Position numbers and translations under genes: made by a program
Shown: one piece after another, positions 42,093 through 50,018 of the stretch
Numbering within the stretch: position 1 is the stretch's first letter
Layout: each line of letters begins with the position of its first letter
The notes under the pieces: model-generated
Told to the model about the DNA's origin: nothing
Database searches by the model: none
The model's input: only the letters and a program-made list of their open reading frames with translations
Assembly: GCF_022664535.1 (NCBI RefSeq)
Contig: NZ_JAKUJY010000022.1
Span: 1-64,000, forward strand
Direction: 5' to 3'
DNA: 64,000 bases
Source of the DNA: Sphingobium trunci
GTDB lineage: Bacteria > Pseudomonadota > Alphaproteobacteria > Sphingomonadales > Sphingomonadaceae

Positions 42093-42750
42093 GCAGCAGG
42101 AACTCGATCTCCCCACGCCCCCTTCCTCGCCTCTTCCGGCGACGCCCCGGCGCGCCAGCCTGATTGCCGGCTTCACGCGCGGCCAGCTTGTCGCGGGAGC
42201 CGCCCTCGCGTTGGGCCTCGCCTGGGGGATGTGGGTCACGAAATCGCTGCTGATGCCGGACCATCCCCGCATCGTGTCCGCCCGCCTGTCGGCGATCGTT
42301 GGGGACTATGTGCGGGCGCAGGCCCATAGCGCGTCGCCAAGACCCCAGGTCCAGGTGGAGATGCGTCGCTTCATGGCGGCGCTCGACGGGGAGTTGCAGC
42401 GCCGCTCGCAAAAAGGCGAGATCGTCATGGTGGGCGAGGCGGTGCTGTCGAAGACCGTGCCCGACGTCACCGAGAGCATCAGCCGGGCGGTTTACGCCTC
42501 GGGCATAGCGCGACCCGGAGAGGCCAGCGCGCAGGAGATGCTCTCGCTCCAGCAGCAGGCGATGGGGCCCGTCCAGGCCGCGCCCTTGGCGCCGCCTGAT
42601 GGGACGACCGATCCCATGGCACTGGTGGCGCGCCAGACGAGCGAGGGGACGCGGGCCTTCGCCGGTTGGCCTGATCCCGCTCCGCCGACCCCTTATCCCG
42701 GTGCGTCCGTCTCGACCTTTGGAGGTCCCGATGGCGCAAGCGGTCAGTGA
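42085..42750 (+). CDS. trbI: TrbI, F-type transfer protein
   Basis: This 221-residue protein starts at MAEQQELDLPTPPSSPL. One membrane helix (LVAGAALALGLAWGMWVTKS) and the periplasmic signature IVMVGEAVLSKTVPDVTESI define the F-type TrbI family, which is involved in pilus outgrowth and retraction. The C-terminal 60 residues are a Pro/Ala-rich extension. It overlaps both neighbours (8 bases upstream, 20 bases downstream). Confidence 0.88.
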   Translation: MAEQQELDLPTPPSSPLPATPRRASLIAGFTRGQLVAGAALALGLAWGMWVTKSLLMPDHPRIVSARLSAIVGDYVRAQAHSASPRPQVQVEMRRFMAALDGELQRRSQKGEIVMVGEAVLSKTVPDVTESISRAVYASGIARPGEASAQEMLSLQQQAMGPVQAAPLAPPDGTTDPMALVARQTSEGTRAFAGWPDPAPPTPYPGASVSTFGGPDGASGQ

Positions 42751-43267
42751 GGCGCCCGTGCCGCGTTGGCGTCCGCGCGGGCGGGCCTGGGCGATGCTGG
42801 GTGCCGGGCTGCTCGGATGGGCGGCCCATGGCGCGATCCGCGATTGGCGGGATAGCCATGCCTTTCTCGTCAACCTGACGGACTCGCTGCCTAACTGGGC
42901 CTTCCTGATCCATCGCACTCGTGCGCCGGCACGTGGCGACTATATGTTCTTCAATGCTCCCCGCAATGTGCTCGTGACGCGCCATTTTGGCGCCACGCCG
43001 CCGATGTTCGGCAAGCGAGTCTTCGGCATGCCCGGCGACACGATCACGCATGATGGCCCACTGGTCCGCGTCAATGGCAGGCCGGTCGCGCGGATGAAGC
43101 CGGGCACGCGCTGGGGCGAAATGCTGACCCCTGGACCGACCGGCGTGATCCCGCGGGGGTGCTATTATGTCGGCACGTCGCACAAGGACGGATTCGACAG
43201 CCGCTACGCGGAGATCGGTCTCATTTGCGCCCGGCAGATCATCGGCATCGGGGAGCCGGTGCTATGA
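42731..43267 (+). CDS. S26-family signal peptidase of the transfer operon (TraF-type)
   Basis: This 178-residue inner-membrane protein has an N-terminal helix (AWAMLGAGLLGWAAHGAI). It has TDSLPNWAFLIHR, with the presumed catalytic Ser, and GKRVFGMPGDTITHDGPLVR, with the catalytic Lys. The CYYVGTSHKDGFDSRYAEIG block is the last conserved S26 box. Similar TraF peptidases mature pilins in RP4-type systems, so this may cleave TraA. It starts inside trbI and ends overlapping the traW start (ATGA). Confidence 0.85.
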   Translation: MAQAVSEAPVPRWRPRGRAWAMLGAGLLGWAAHGAIRDWRDSHAFLVNLTDSLPNWAFLIHRTRAPARGDYMFFNAPRNVLVTRHFGATPPMFGKRVFGMPGDTITHDGPLVRVNGRPVARMKPGTRWGEMLTPGPTGVIPRGCYYVGTSHKDGFDSRYAEIGLICARQIIGIGEPVL

Positions 43268-43920
43268 AGGGGGCAGCGGTTGGCGTCCTCGCCGGGATCG
43301 CGCTGGACGCGGTGTTACTCGTCGGCGGTTCGATGCGCGGGGAGGCGAAGGATTATGGCCAGGCTGGTCAGACCTTCCCGGTGATCGAACCCGATCTGCT
43401 CGCGACCATCGAAGCGCGGCTCAGCCAAGCCGAGGCGGGCGGTGAACTGGCCCGCATGAACGCGGCCTTCGCCAGGCGCGTGGAGGCCAAGGTCCGGCGA
43501 CCCGATCCCGTGGCCGGGATTACGCCCGCGCGAGAGGCGCGAAGCTGGCAGTTCGATCCGACTGTCACCGTCGAACAGGATATCCGCGATCCTCAAGGCA
43601 GGCTGATCGCGGCGGCCGGGCAGAAGATCAACCCGCTCGATTTTGTGACCATCCGCCAGGATCTGGTGTTTGTCGACGGTGATGACGCGGAGCAGATGGC
43701 CTGGGCGACCACGCGCTACAGCGACGTGAAAGCGAAGATCATCCTCGTCGGCGGTTCGCCGATCGAGGCAATGACCAGTCGGAAACGTCGCTTTTATTTC
43801 GACCAGGAAGGGCGGCTCACTGGCAAATTCGGAATCCAGCACACTCCGGCCGTGGTGAGTTCGGCCGGCAAGCTTATGCAGGTGAGCGAGCTGGTCATCA
43901 AACCGGGGAGGGCGACCTGA
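43264..43920 (+). CDS. traW: TraW, F-type pilus assembly protein
   Basis: This 218-residue exported protein has a signal peptide (GVLAGIALDAVLLVGGSMRGEA). The body contains TFPVIEPDLLATIEARLSQA, then SWQFDPTVTVEQDIRDPQGR and INPLDFVTIRQDLVFVDGDD, blocks of the TraW family. It works with TrbC and TraU in pilus extension in the periplasm. It is coupled to the preceding and following genes by stop-start overlaps. Confidence 0.9.
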   Translation: MKGAAVGVLAGIALDAVLLVGGSMRGEAKDYGQAGQTFPVIEPDLLATIEARLSQAEAGGELARMNAAFARRVEAKVRRPDPVAGITPAREARSWQFDPTVTVEQDIRDPQGRLIAAAGQKINPLDFVTIRQDLVFVDGDDAEQMAWATTRYSDVKAKIILVGGSPIEAMTSRKRRFYFDQEGRLTGKFGIQHTPAVVSSAGKLMQVSELVIKPGRAT

Positions 43921-44198
43921 TGCCATTCTGGCTCGATCTCCTGTGCACACCCATGGCCGCGTCTGAAACCCGCTTCCTTCGTTTCATGCGCCATGCGTGG
44001 CAGGGCTTGTGCCTGGCGCTTGCCGCGACGATATTGTTGTTCGCGCCGATGCGGGCATCGATCGGTCCGCTCGCGCCGCGGCTTGCCGCCGGCCTTATCC
44101 TGCTGACCGCGGTGCAAACCTGCATCTATTTCCGCGCCAAAGGCCGCGCCGACAATGCCCATCTTGCGGTAATAGGGGAGGGCGAGGATTGCGCCTGA
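43920..44198 (+). CDS. Small membrane protein between traW and traU
   Basis: This 92-residue protein has two hydrophobic segments, at LCLALAATILLFAPMRA and LAPRLAAGLILLTAVQTCIY, and short hydrophilic ends. The start shares a base with the traW stop and the end overlaps traU. The family is unknown. Its place in the operon suggests an inner-membrane accessory of the transfer machine. Coding is supported by tight packing rather than by homology. Confidence 0.65.
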   Translation: MPFWLDLLCTPMAASETRFLRFMRHAWQGLCLALAATILLFAPMRASIGPLAPRLAAGLILLTAVQTCIYFRAKGRADNAHLAVIGEGEDCA

Positions 44199-45211
44199 TC
44201 CGCAGCCTCGCGCTGGCCTGCGTCTGCGCCGTCCTTGCCTTCGCTCTCTTAGCTGAGCGTGCCGAGGCCGCTGGCCCGCCCTGCCACGGCAAATTCGTGA
44301 ACCCGATCACCGACGTCTGCTGGTCCTGCCTGTTCCCTTTATCCGTGGGCGGCCTCAAAATCTGGCCCGGCAACCGGCCCGATCCCGGCAACCCTGCCTC
44401 GCCGATCTGCGCCTGCACTGATCCTCTCCCGCGCATCGGCATCTCGGTCGGTTTCTGGGAACCGGCGCGCCTCGCCGACGTGACGATGAAGCCCTGGTGC
44501 TTCCCCAATCTCGGCGGCATCCGGGTCGCGCCGGGGTTCGACATCGGCCAGGGTTATATCGCAGGCCCGTCCATGGTCGGCGGCCGTTCGCAAAGCACGG
44601 CCAAATGGCATGTTCACTGGTATGTCTATCCGCTGCTCTATTGGATGGAGCTGCTGACCGACTTTGTCTGCTTCGAACAGGCGAGCTTCGACATCGCCTA
44701 TATGACCGAGGTCGATCCGCTTTGGCAGGATGACGCGCTCTCGGGTCTCATCAACCCGGAAGCGATCGTCTTCGCGAACCCGATCGCCCAGGCCGCCTGC
44801 GCGGCGGATTGCGTCGCGGGGACCGCCGACCTGCCGCTCGACCCGCTATTCTGGTGCGCGGGCTGTCAGGGGTCCATGTATCCCATGAACGGGAACATAG
44901 CCTCGTCGATCGGCCATGTGCAGTCCTCACGGCTCGCTTTGTCGCGCTTTGCCTACAAGATGCACCGGCAGGGCCTTGCCTGGGGCACCATGGGCTCCAA
45001 GGGCCTGTGCAGCAAATATCTGATGCCGATCATGCGGAAGCAACAATATCGCTTCCAGATGGTGAACCCTATACCGACCGTGTCGGGGCGCTTCGCCTGC
45101 TCGGCCATCGGCGCATCGACCTTCCCGCCGGACGCGGGCCGCGCCTATCCCGCCGCCGGTGAGGATATGGGTTATCTGGTCTGGCGCAAGCGCAACTGCT
45201 GCGTGTTGTAG
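44189..45211 (+). CDS. traU: TraU, F-type pilus assembly and mating protein
   Basis: This 340-residue protein starts from TTG at 44189, preceded by AGGGGAGGGCGAGGA, and carries a signal peptide (RSLALACVCAVLAFALLAERAEA). The mature protein is rich in Cys (GPPCHGKFVNPITDVCWSCL, PICACTDPLPRIGISVGFWE, WCAGCQGSMYPMNGNIASSI), as in TraU. TraU works in periplasmic DNA transfer and pair formation. No ATG start fits; the other frame reading leftwards from here is a shadow. Confidence 0.92.
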   Translation: MRLIRSLALACVCAVLAFALLAERAEAAGPPCHGKFVNPITDVCWSCLFPLSVGGLKIWPGNRPDPGNPASPICACTDPLPRIGISVGFWEPARLADVTMKPWCFPNLGGIRVAPGFDIGQGYIAGPSMVGGRSQSTAKWHVHWYVYPLLYWMELLTDFVCFEQASFDIAYMTEVDPLWQDDALSGLINPEAIVFANPIAQAACAADCVAGTADLPLDPLFWCAGCQGSMYPMNGNIASSIGHVQSSRLALSRFAYKMHRQGLAWGTMGSKGLCSKYLMPIMRKQQYRFQMVNPIPTVSGRFACSAIGASTFPPDAGRAYPAAGEDMGYLVWRKRNCCVL

Positions 45212-45223
45212 GGCAGGGACAAG

Positions 45224-45967
45224 ATGCGCCTCTCCACATTCGGGCTTGCCCTCATCCTCGCCACTGTCGGCATCTCCGCGCTGATCGCCCAGAATGTCGA
45301 GGGTCTCGACGTCCAGATGATCAAGCAGCGCTCGCTCGCGAGCCAAGCCGAGGCTCAGGCCTTTGTCGACGAGGTCAAGGATCGGGGCCATGCCTTCCGC
45401 GCGGATGCGCTGGAGGCGCATCGGGGCGGGACGGAGAATATGAAGCGCGTCGCCGCGAACGATCCGTCGACAGGTCCCGCCGGGCCGATCGATTTCGACG
45501 CGATCGTTGGAGGCGCCGCGCAAAACCTGGACGCCAAGGCGGGCGAGGCGCCGCAATTCATCGCCTTTGCCAGCCTCTCCATGCCGCCTGCGTCGCTGAA
45601 GCAGATGATCCGCGATACCGCGGCCGCCGGCGGCATCGTCGTGTTCCGGGGTTTCCCCGACAACAGCATGAAGGCCTTCGCTGCCCGGCTTGGCAAATTG
45701 GTGGACGAACAGGACTTCGCCCATATCGGCATCGATCCCCGCCTCTTCCGCGCCTTCGATGTGCAGGCGGCGCCGACCTATGTGGCGGTCTCCTCGGACT
45801 TTGATCTGTGCGCCGGGTTTGACTGCCGGACCCGCGTGCCGCCGCATGACCGCATCACCGGCAATGTCACGGTGCGCTATGCGCTGGAGAGTTTTGTCGA
45901 AGGCCAGGGGCCGGGCGCGCGCGTCGCGGCGGTCGCCCGGTCCAATCTCGACCGGCGCCGGCCATGA
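45224..45967 (+). CDS. trbC: TrbC, F-type pilin assembly protein
   Basis: This 247-residue exported protein has a signal (FGLALILATVGISALIA) and the TrbC thioredoxin-like core: PQFIAFASLSMPPASLKQMI, then AAGGIVVFRGFPDNSMKAFA and FDVQAAPTYVAVSSDFDL, with a disulfide pair DLCAGFDC. F-type TrbC works with TraW in pilus assembly in the periplasm. The stop overlaps the traN start by 4 bases. Confidence 0.9.
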   Translation: MRLSTFGLALILATVGISALIAQNVEGLDVQMIKQRSLASQAEAQAFVDEVKDRGHAFRADALEAHRGGTENMKRVAANDPSTGPAGPIDFDAIVGGAAQNLDAKAGEAPQFIAFASLSMPPASLKQMIRDTAAAGGIVVFRGFPDNSMKAFAARLGKLVDEQDFAHIGIDPRLFRAFDVQAAPTYVAVSSDFDLCAGFDCRTRVPPHDRITGNVTVRYALESFVEGQGPGARVAAVARSNLDRRRP

Positions 45968-48774
45968 GGCGGTTCACCTTCCTTTTCTCGATGGTCGTGC
46001 TGGGCGTGGCGATCCCGACGCCCGCGCAGATGACAAGCCAACAGGCGCGCGAGGAGGGGAAGGCGCTCGGGAATGCGATGCGCGGTGACGACAACTGGGT
46101 GCCCAGGGACGAAGCACAGGCAGCGATCGTACCGGGCTATCAGGGTAGGGAACCGCCCCAGACGGACTATTATGGCGATCCCGACAAGCTGGTCAGCGAC
46201 AGCAATGCGCAAAAAGGGGCGAGTGAGGTCTATCAAATCTCAACCGACGCCAACAAGACCCGGCCGACCTTCTTGAGCGATGAGATCAAGGCGGTCACGG
46301 CCAAAGCCAATGCCATCGAGAATGATCTCTCGACCCAGCTTGGCGGAGAATCGATCAGCGGCGGTAGCGGTGAATGCGAGCCCCTGCCGGCGGAAGATGC
46401 CCAAATCTATCATGATGCCACCTGTGACACGGGCATGGTCGTGCGTTCGGTGCCATCGGAAACCATCCACAGCTGTCCGCCGGGCTGGACGCTGGGCGGT
46501 ACAAGCTGTTCGCTGACCGAGACGATCCCGGCCAGCATCAGCTATGGTTGCGATGCTGGCTGGAACTTGAATGGGTCGAAATGCGCGCAAACCCTGCCTG
46601 CCAATGTGAGCGCCTATAGCTGCCCTGCCGGGTGGGCGCTGAATGGAAGCCGGTGCAGCCGCACCCTGACCCAAGGCGCCGAGCAGACCGGTTTCACCTG
46701 CCCCAACCGCTATAGCCTGGCGGGTTCGGTTTGCCAGACGACGGTAAACGTGGGCGCGACGCCGGTCTATTTCTGCCCGAGCGACTATGCATTGTCGGGA
46801 ACCAGCTGCGTGCGCAATTTCAGCTATACGGCGACGGCGACCGTTTCATGCGAGCCAGGCTGGGCCCTGACCGACATGACCTGCTCGCGCCAGCTGTCGC
46901 AGCCCGCGGCGGAAAACTATGCCTGCCCCCCGGGCTACAGCCTCGGCAACGGCACCTGCTCGCAAAGCGCCAATTACCAGGCGACGGCCACCTATCGCTG
47001 CCCAAGCGGCGCCGCGGTCGAGGGCGACAAATGCGTAACGACCAGCACGACCTCGGCCACGCCCGCCTATGCCTGCCCATATTATTATTACAATCCGGGC
47101 GACATGTTCGGGGGTGGTGGTCCCTATTGCGTCATGCGCAAGGCGGAGTTCGCGAATGGAAAATGCGCGCCCACCGGTACAAATCCGGGCAGTATCGCGT
47201 TTCTCCGGGAGCAAAAATCTTCGGGCGGCACCTTCTGCCTCTATAAGCCGCTCACGACCTACACCTGTCCCAGCGCGGCGTGGAACTTCGACCCGACCTA
47301 TAATCAGTGCGTCTCGAACGTCATTCAGGACGGTGCCGTGACCTATACCTGTCCCGACGGCGGCGATTTGCAAGGCACGACCTGTTATCGAACCAATGTG
47401 ACTGGCTCGAGCCTCACCTATGTCTGCCCCGCGGATCATGCCTTGTCCGGGCAGACATGCGTTACATCGGAATACAGACAAGCCAACGTCCAACACAGCT
47501 GTCCCAGCGGCGGCGCGCTGTCGGGCACGACTTGCACGGTGAATGAGCAGATCGCTGCCTCCGTCAGCTATTCCTGCCCCGACGGATATGACCTGAGTGG
47601 CTCGACCTGTTCCCGCACGGACAACGTTCCAGGCACGCCCGTCCATGCCTGTCCCACCGGCTATTCGCTCGGTGGCACGACCTGCACGAAGACCGAGGAT
47701 CAGGCAGCAACGCCGATCTACGCCTGCCCTACGGGCTTCGTACTTTCAGGAAGGCAATGCACCGCAACCGTGGCTGCGCGGCCCACCTATTATTGTCCAG
47801 CTGATTTCACGCTGTCCAGGCAAGAATGCTCGCGAATCCATGGCCAGCCAGCATCCGCGCGCCAGCAATGTCCGGCGGGTTCGAACAGCAAGCCCGACGG
47901 CACTTGCTACGCCGAAGATCCGCGGAGCGATTGCGGCACGCTCGAAGCCAATCCCCAGTGCAGCTGGAAATATGACAATTGCCTGGACGAAGAACCGTCC
48001 GGCGAGGCCTGCAAGATGACCGAGCGGGTGTTCCGCTGTCCGGTTCCGGAGGGAACGGTGCGGCAACCGTCCAAATATGTGTGCGGTGACGATGTCTATT
48101 GCATCAATGGAGACTGCGAAGCGATCCAGCGCGAGGCGTCGAGCGAATTCAAGGATGCGCTGACGGCGCTGCATGCCATCGACACGGCGGGGAAGGATTT
48201 CGATCCCGACGACATGCATGTGTTTCCTGGGACCCGCGACACCTGCCACAAACCGATCTTCGGCGTCGTCAATTGCTGCGCGGGCAAGGTGTCGGGATTG
48301 CTCCCGCTTGGTATCGGCGGCGCCGCGCTCGCAGGCGCGCTCAACGGCAATGTGGCGGCGCTGGCCGGCGTGGCGACGCAATTCCTCACCACCTTCCTCT
48401 GCTCGACGGGAGAGAAGATGCTCGACGTCAAGGATCGCATGGGCTTCTGCACCTTTGTCGGTAGCTATTGCTCCTCCAGCCTTCTGGGAGTGTGCACGAC
48501 CAAACGGAAGGCCTACTGTTGCTTCGAGAGCAAGCTCTCGCGCATTCTCCAGGAGCAGGGGCGGCCGCAGATCAACAAGCCGTTCGGGAAGCCGAAGCAT
48601 GAGCGATGTGAAGGCTTCACGGTTGACGAGTTTTCGCGCCTCGACCTCTCGGCGATGGATTTCACCGACGTCTATTCCGACTTCATGGACGCGGCCAAAC
48701 TGCCCGACGAGGTGCAGACCGTGGCGGACATCCAGCAGAAGATACAGGCATATTATGATCTTCATGCCCAATGA
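45964..48774 (+). CDS. traN: TraN, mating-pair stabilisation adhesin with expanded Cys repeats
   Basis: This 936-residue outer-membrane protein has a signal (RRFTFLFSMVVLGVAIPTPA). Residues 20-165 match the TraN N-terminus (GKALGNAMRGDDNWVPRD). Residues 169-649 hold about 18 tandem Cys repeats described separately. The conserved C-terminal region contains ECEPLP-like and DTCHKPIFGVVNCCAGKVSG and GFCTFVGSYCSSSLLGVCTT, with many paired Cys. F-plasmid TraN is about 600 residues, so the extra length is due to the repeats. TraN binds recipient outer-membrane receptors, and the repeat domain could set its specificity. Confidence 0.9.
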   Translation: MRRFTFLFSMVVLGVAIPTPAQMTSQQAREEGKALGNAMRGDDNWVPRDEAQAAIVPGYQGREPPQTDYYGDPDKLVSDSNAQKGASEVYQISTDANKTRPTFLSDEIKAVTAKANAIENDLSTQLGGESISGGSGECEPLPAEDAQIYHDATCDTGMVVRSVPSETIHSCPPGWTLGGTSCSLTETIPASISYGCDAGWNLNGSKCAQTLPANVSAYSCPAGWALNGSRCSRTLTQGAEQTGFTCPNRYSLAGSVCQTTVNVGATPVYFCPSDYALSGTSCVRNFSYTATATVSCEPGWALTDMTCSRQLSQPAAENYACPPGYSLGNGTCSQSANYQATATYRCPSGAAVEGDKCVTTSTTSATPAYACPYYYYNPGDMFGGGGPYCVMRKAEFANGKCAPTGTNPGSIAFLREQKSSGGTFCLYKPLTTYTCPSAAWNFDPTYNQCVSNVIQDGAVTYTCPDGGDLQGTTCYRTNVTGSSLTYVCPADHALSGQTCVTSEYRQANVQHSCPSGGALSGTTCTVNEQIAASVSYSCPDGYDLSGSTCSRTDNVPGTPVHACPTGYSLGGTTCTKTEDQAATPIYACPTGFVLSGRQCTATVAARPTYYCPADFTLSRQECSRIHGQPASARQQCPAGSNSKPDGTCYAEDPRSDCGTLEANPQCSWKYDNCLDEEPSGEACKMTERVFRCPVPEGTVRQPSKYVCGDDVYCINGDCEAIQREASSEFKDALTALHAIDTAGKDFDPDDMHVFPGTRDTCHKPIFGVVNCCAGKVSGLLPLGIGGAALAGALNGNVAALAGVATQFLTTFLCSTGEKMLDVKDRMGFCTFVGSYCSSSLLGVCTTKRKAYCCFESKLSRILQEQGRPQINKPFGKPKHERCEGFTVDEFSRLDLSAMDFTDVYSDFMDAAKLPDEVQTVADIQQKIQAYYDLHAQ
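46468..47912 (+). repeat. About 18 tandem YxCPxGYxLxGxxC repeats inside traN
   Basis: The protein consensus is Tyr/His-x-Cys-Pro-x-Gly-Tyr/Trp-x-Leu-x-Gly-x-x-Cys plus a Thr/Ala-rich linker, with a period of about 25 residues. Examples are YSCPAGWALNGSRC, YACPPGYSLGNGTC, YSCPDGYDLSGSTC and HACPTGYSLGGTTC. One unit near 47080 has an expanded loop (YYYYNPGDMFGGGGPYC). The units differ at the DNA level, so this is an old expansion. Confidence 0.85.
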
Positions 48775-49147
48775 GATGGTGGAACCCGGCGGTCCTTTTG
48801 GCTGGGACATGACGGCGTTCGAGCTGGCGATCTTCGTCTGCGTTTTTCGCAGCCACTCGCCGATGCAGGTCGATGAGATCTGTCGCGCCGTTGGCCGTTG
48901 GTTTGAATGCTCGATCCCGCGCGAGATCATGGCCGAGACCATCGGCCACATGATCGGGCGGGGGTGGCTCATCAAGAGCAAGGATCGCATGCGCGCCAGT
49001 GTTCAGGGGCGTGAGGTTGCCCGGCCGCTCATGAACGGCATCATCCGCATGCTCGACCAAGGCACGCGGCTGCTCGACGTCGCGCTGATGATGTCGCTGC
49101 TGCAGCTTACCAGGGGAGAATTGGACAGCGCGCCGGGCGGACACTGA
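48764..49147 (+). CDS. Conserved-position small protein between traN and traF
   Basis: This 127-residue protein is read from the ATG at 48764; ATGs at 48755 and 48776 are equally possible. It overlaps the end of traN. No signal or membrane segment is seen. The sequence MTAFELAIFVCVFRSHSPMQ, then ICRAVGRWFECSIPREIMAE and GRGWLIKSKDRMRA looks like a winged helix followed by a helical dimerisation part, as in PadR-like proteins. A DNA-binding protein inside a tra operon could give feedback control. Function unproven. Confidence 0.6.
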   Translation: MPNEMVEPGGPFGWDMTAFELAIFVCVFRSHSPMQVDEICRAVGRWFECSIPREIMAETIGHMIGRGWLIKSKDRMRASVQGREVARPLMNGIIRMLDQGTRLLDVALMMSLLQLTRGELDSAPGGH

Positions 49148-49184
49148 ACGCTCGGCGCGACCTCATGCGAAAGGAGGAGTTTCG

Positions 49185-50018
49185 ATGGACAAGGTAAGGA
49201 AGCGCCCGATCGCCATGCTCGTGCTCGCCGCTTTGGCGCCGGCGGTCCTGGCTGGGTCGGTATACGCGCGGGAAGCGTCGGCGGGTGCCGTTGGCGGTGA
49301 AGACCAAACGCCAGGCGACGATTTCTATTGCGGCGAGCGCAAGCTCGGAGAGTGGTTCTATTGCACTCGGTCCAAAACCACGCCGCGACCGAACGCCGGC
49401 ATCCCGCGGCCCAGCGCCGCTGAGAAGATGGCTGTGATCACCAGCCAGCTCAAGGAGCTGAAGGCCCGGGCGATCCTGGAGCCGAGCGAAGAGAATATCA
49501 TCGCCTATGTCCGTTTCCAGCGCGAGCAACTGGATCGGGCCTCGACCTTCTCCGATACCTGGCAGCGCGCGCTCTGGCAGAACCCCGATCTTGATTATAC
49601 GCTTCAGCGCCCGGTCAGCACCGTGGGCAAACGCGCCTGGCTCGACAATCGCAAGGCCGATCGCGACGCGGTGCTCGAAAGCCTCAGCCAAAGGTATGGC
49701 CTCTTCTATTTCTACGCCCAGAGCTGCGGCGCGTGCGAGATTTTCGGGCCGATCCTGCGGTCGGTCGCCGACAGCCACGGCATGGCGGTAATGGCCGTTT
49801 CCATGGACGGCGGTCCCAATCGCGATTTCCCAGAATATGTGGTCGATGCCGGGCAGCGCGCGCGCATGGGTGTCCCCGGCAACGAAACACCGGCGCTCGC
49901 CCTATTCGACACCGCGACCCGGCGCACGATCCCGATCGGGTTCGGCATGCTGAGCGCCGACGAGATCATGGATCGCATCTTCACGCTTACCAACACCAGG
50001 GTCGGGAGTGATTATTGA
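49185..50018 (+). CDS. traF: TraF, F-type thioredoxin-like pilus assembly protein
   Basis: This 277-residue exported protein has a strong ribosome site (AAAGGAGGAGTTTCG). Its features include GDDFYCGERKLGEWFYCTRS near the N-terminus and a thioredoxin-like domain with FYFYAQSCGACEIFGPILRS, where CGAC is the active site. VPGNETPALALFDTATR is the cis-Pro loop. The TraF/TrbB family acts in disulfide handling during pilus assembly. It is followed by traH with a one-base overlap. Confidence 0.92.
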   Translation: MDKVRKRPIAMLVLAALAPAVLAGSVYAREASAGAVGGEDQTPGDDFYCGERKLGEWFYCTRSKTTPRPNAGIPRPSAAEKMAVITSQLKELKARAILEPSEENIIAYVRFQREQLDRASTFSDTWQRALWQNPDLDYTLQRPVSTVGKRAWLDNRKADRDAVLESLSQRYGLFYFYAQSCGACEIFGPILRSVADSHGMAVMAVSMDGGPNRDFPEYVVDAGQRARMGVPGNETPALALFDTATRRTIPIGFGMLSADEIMDRIFTLTNTRVGSDY

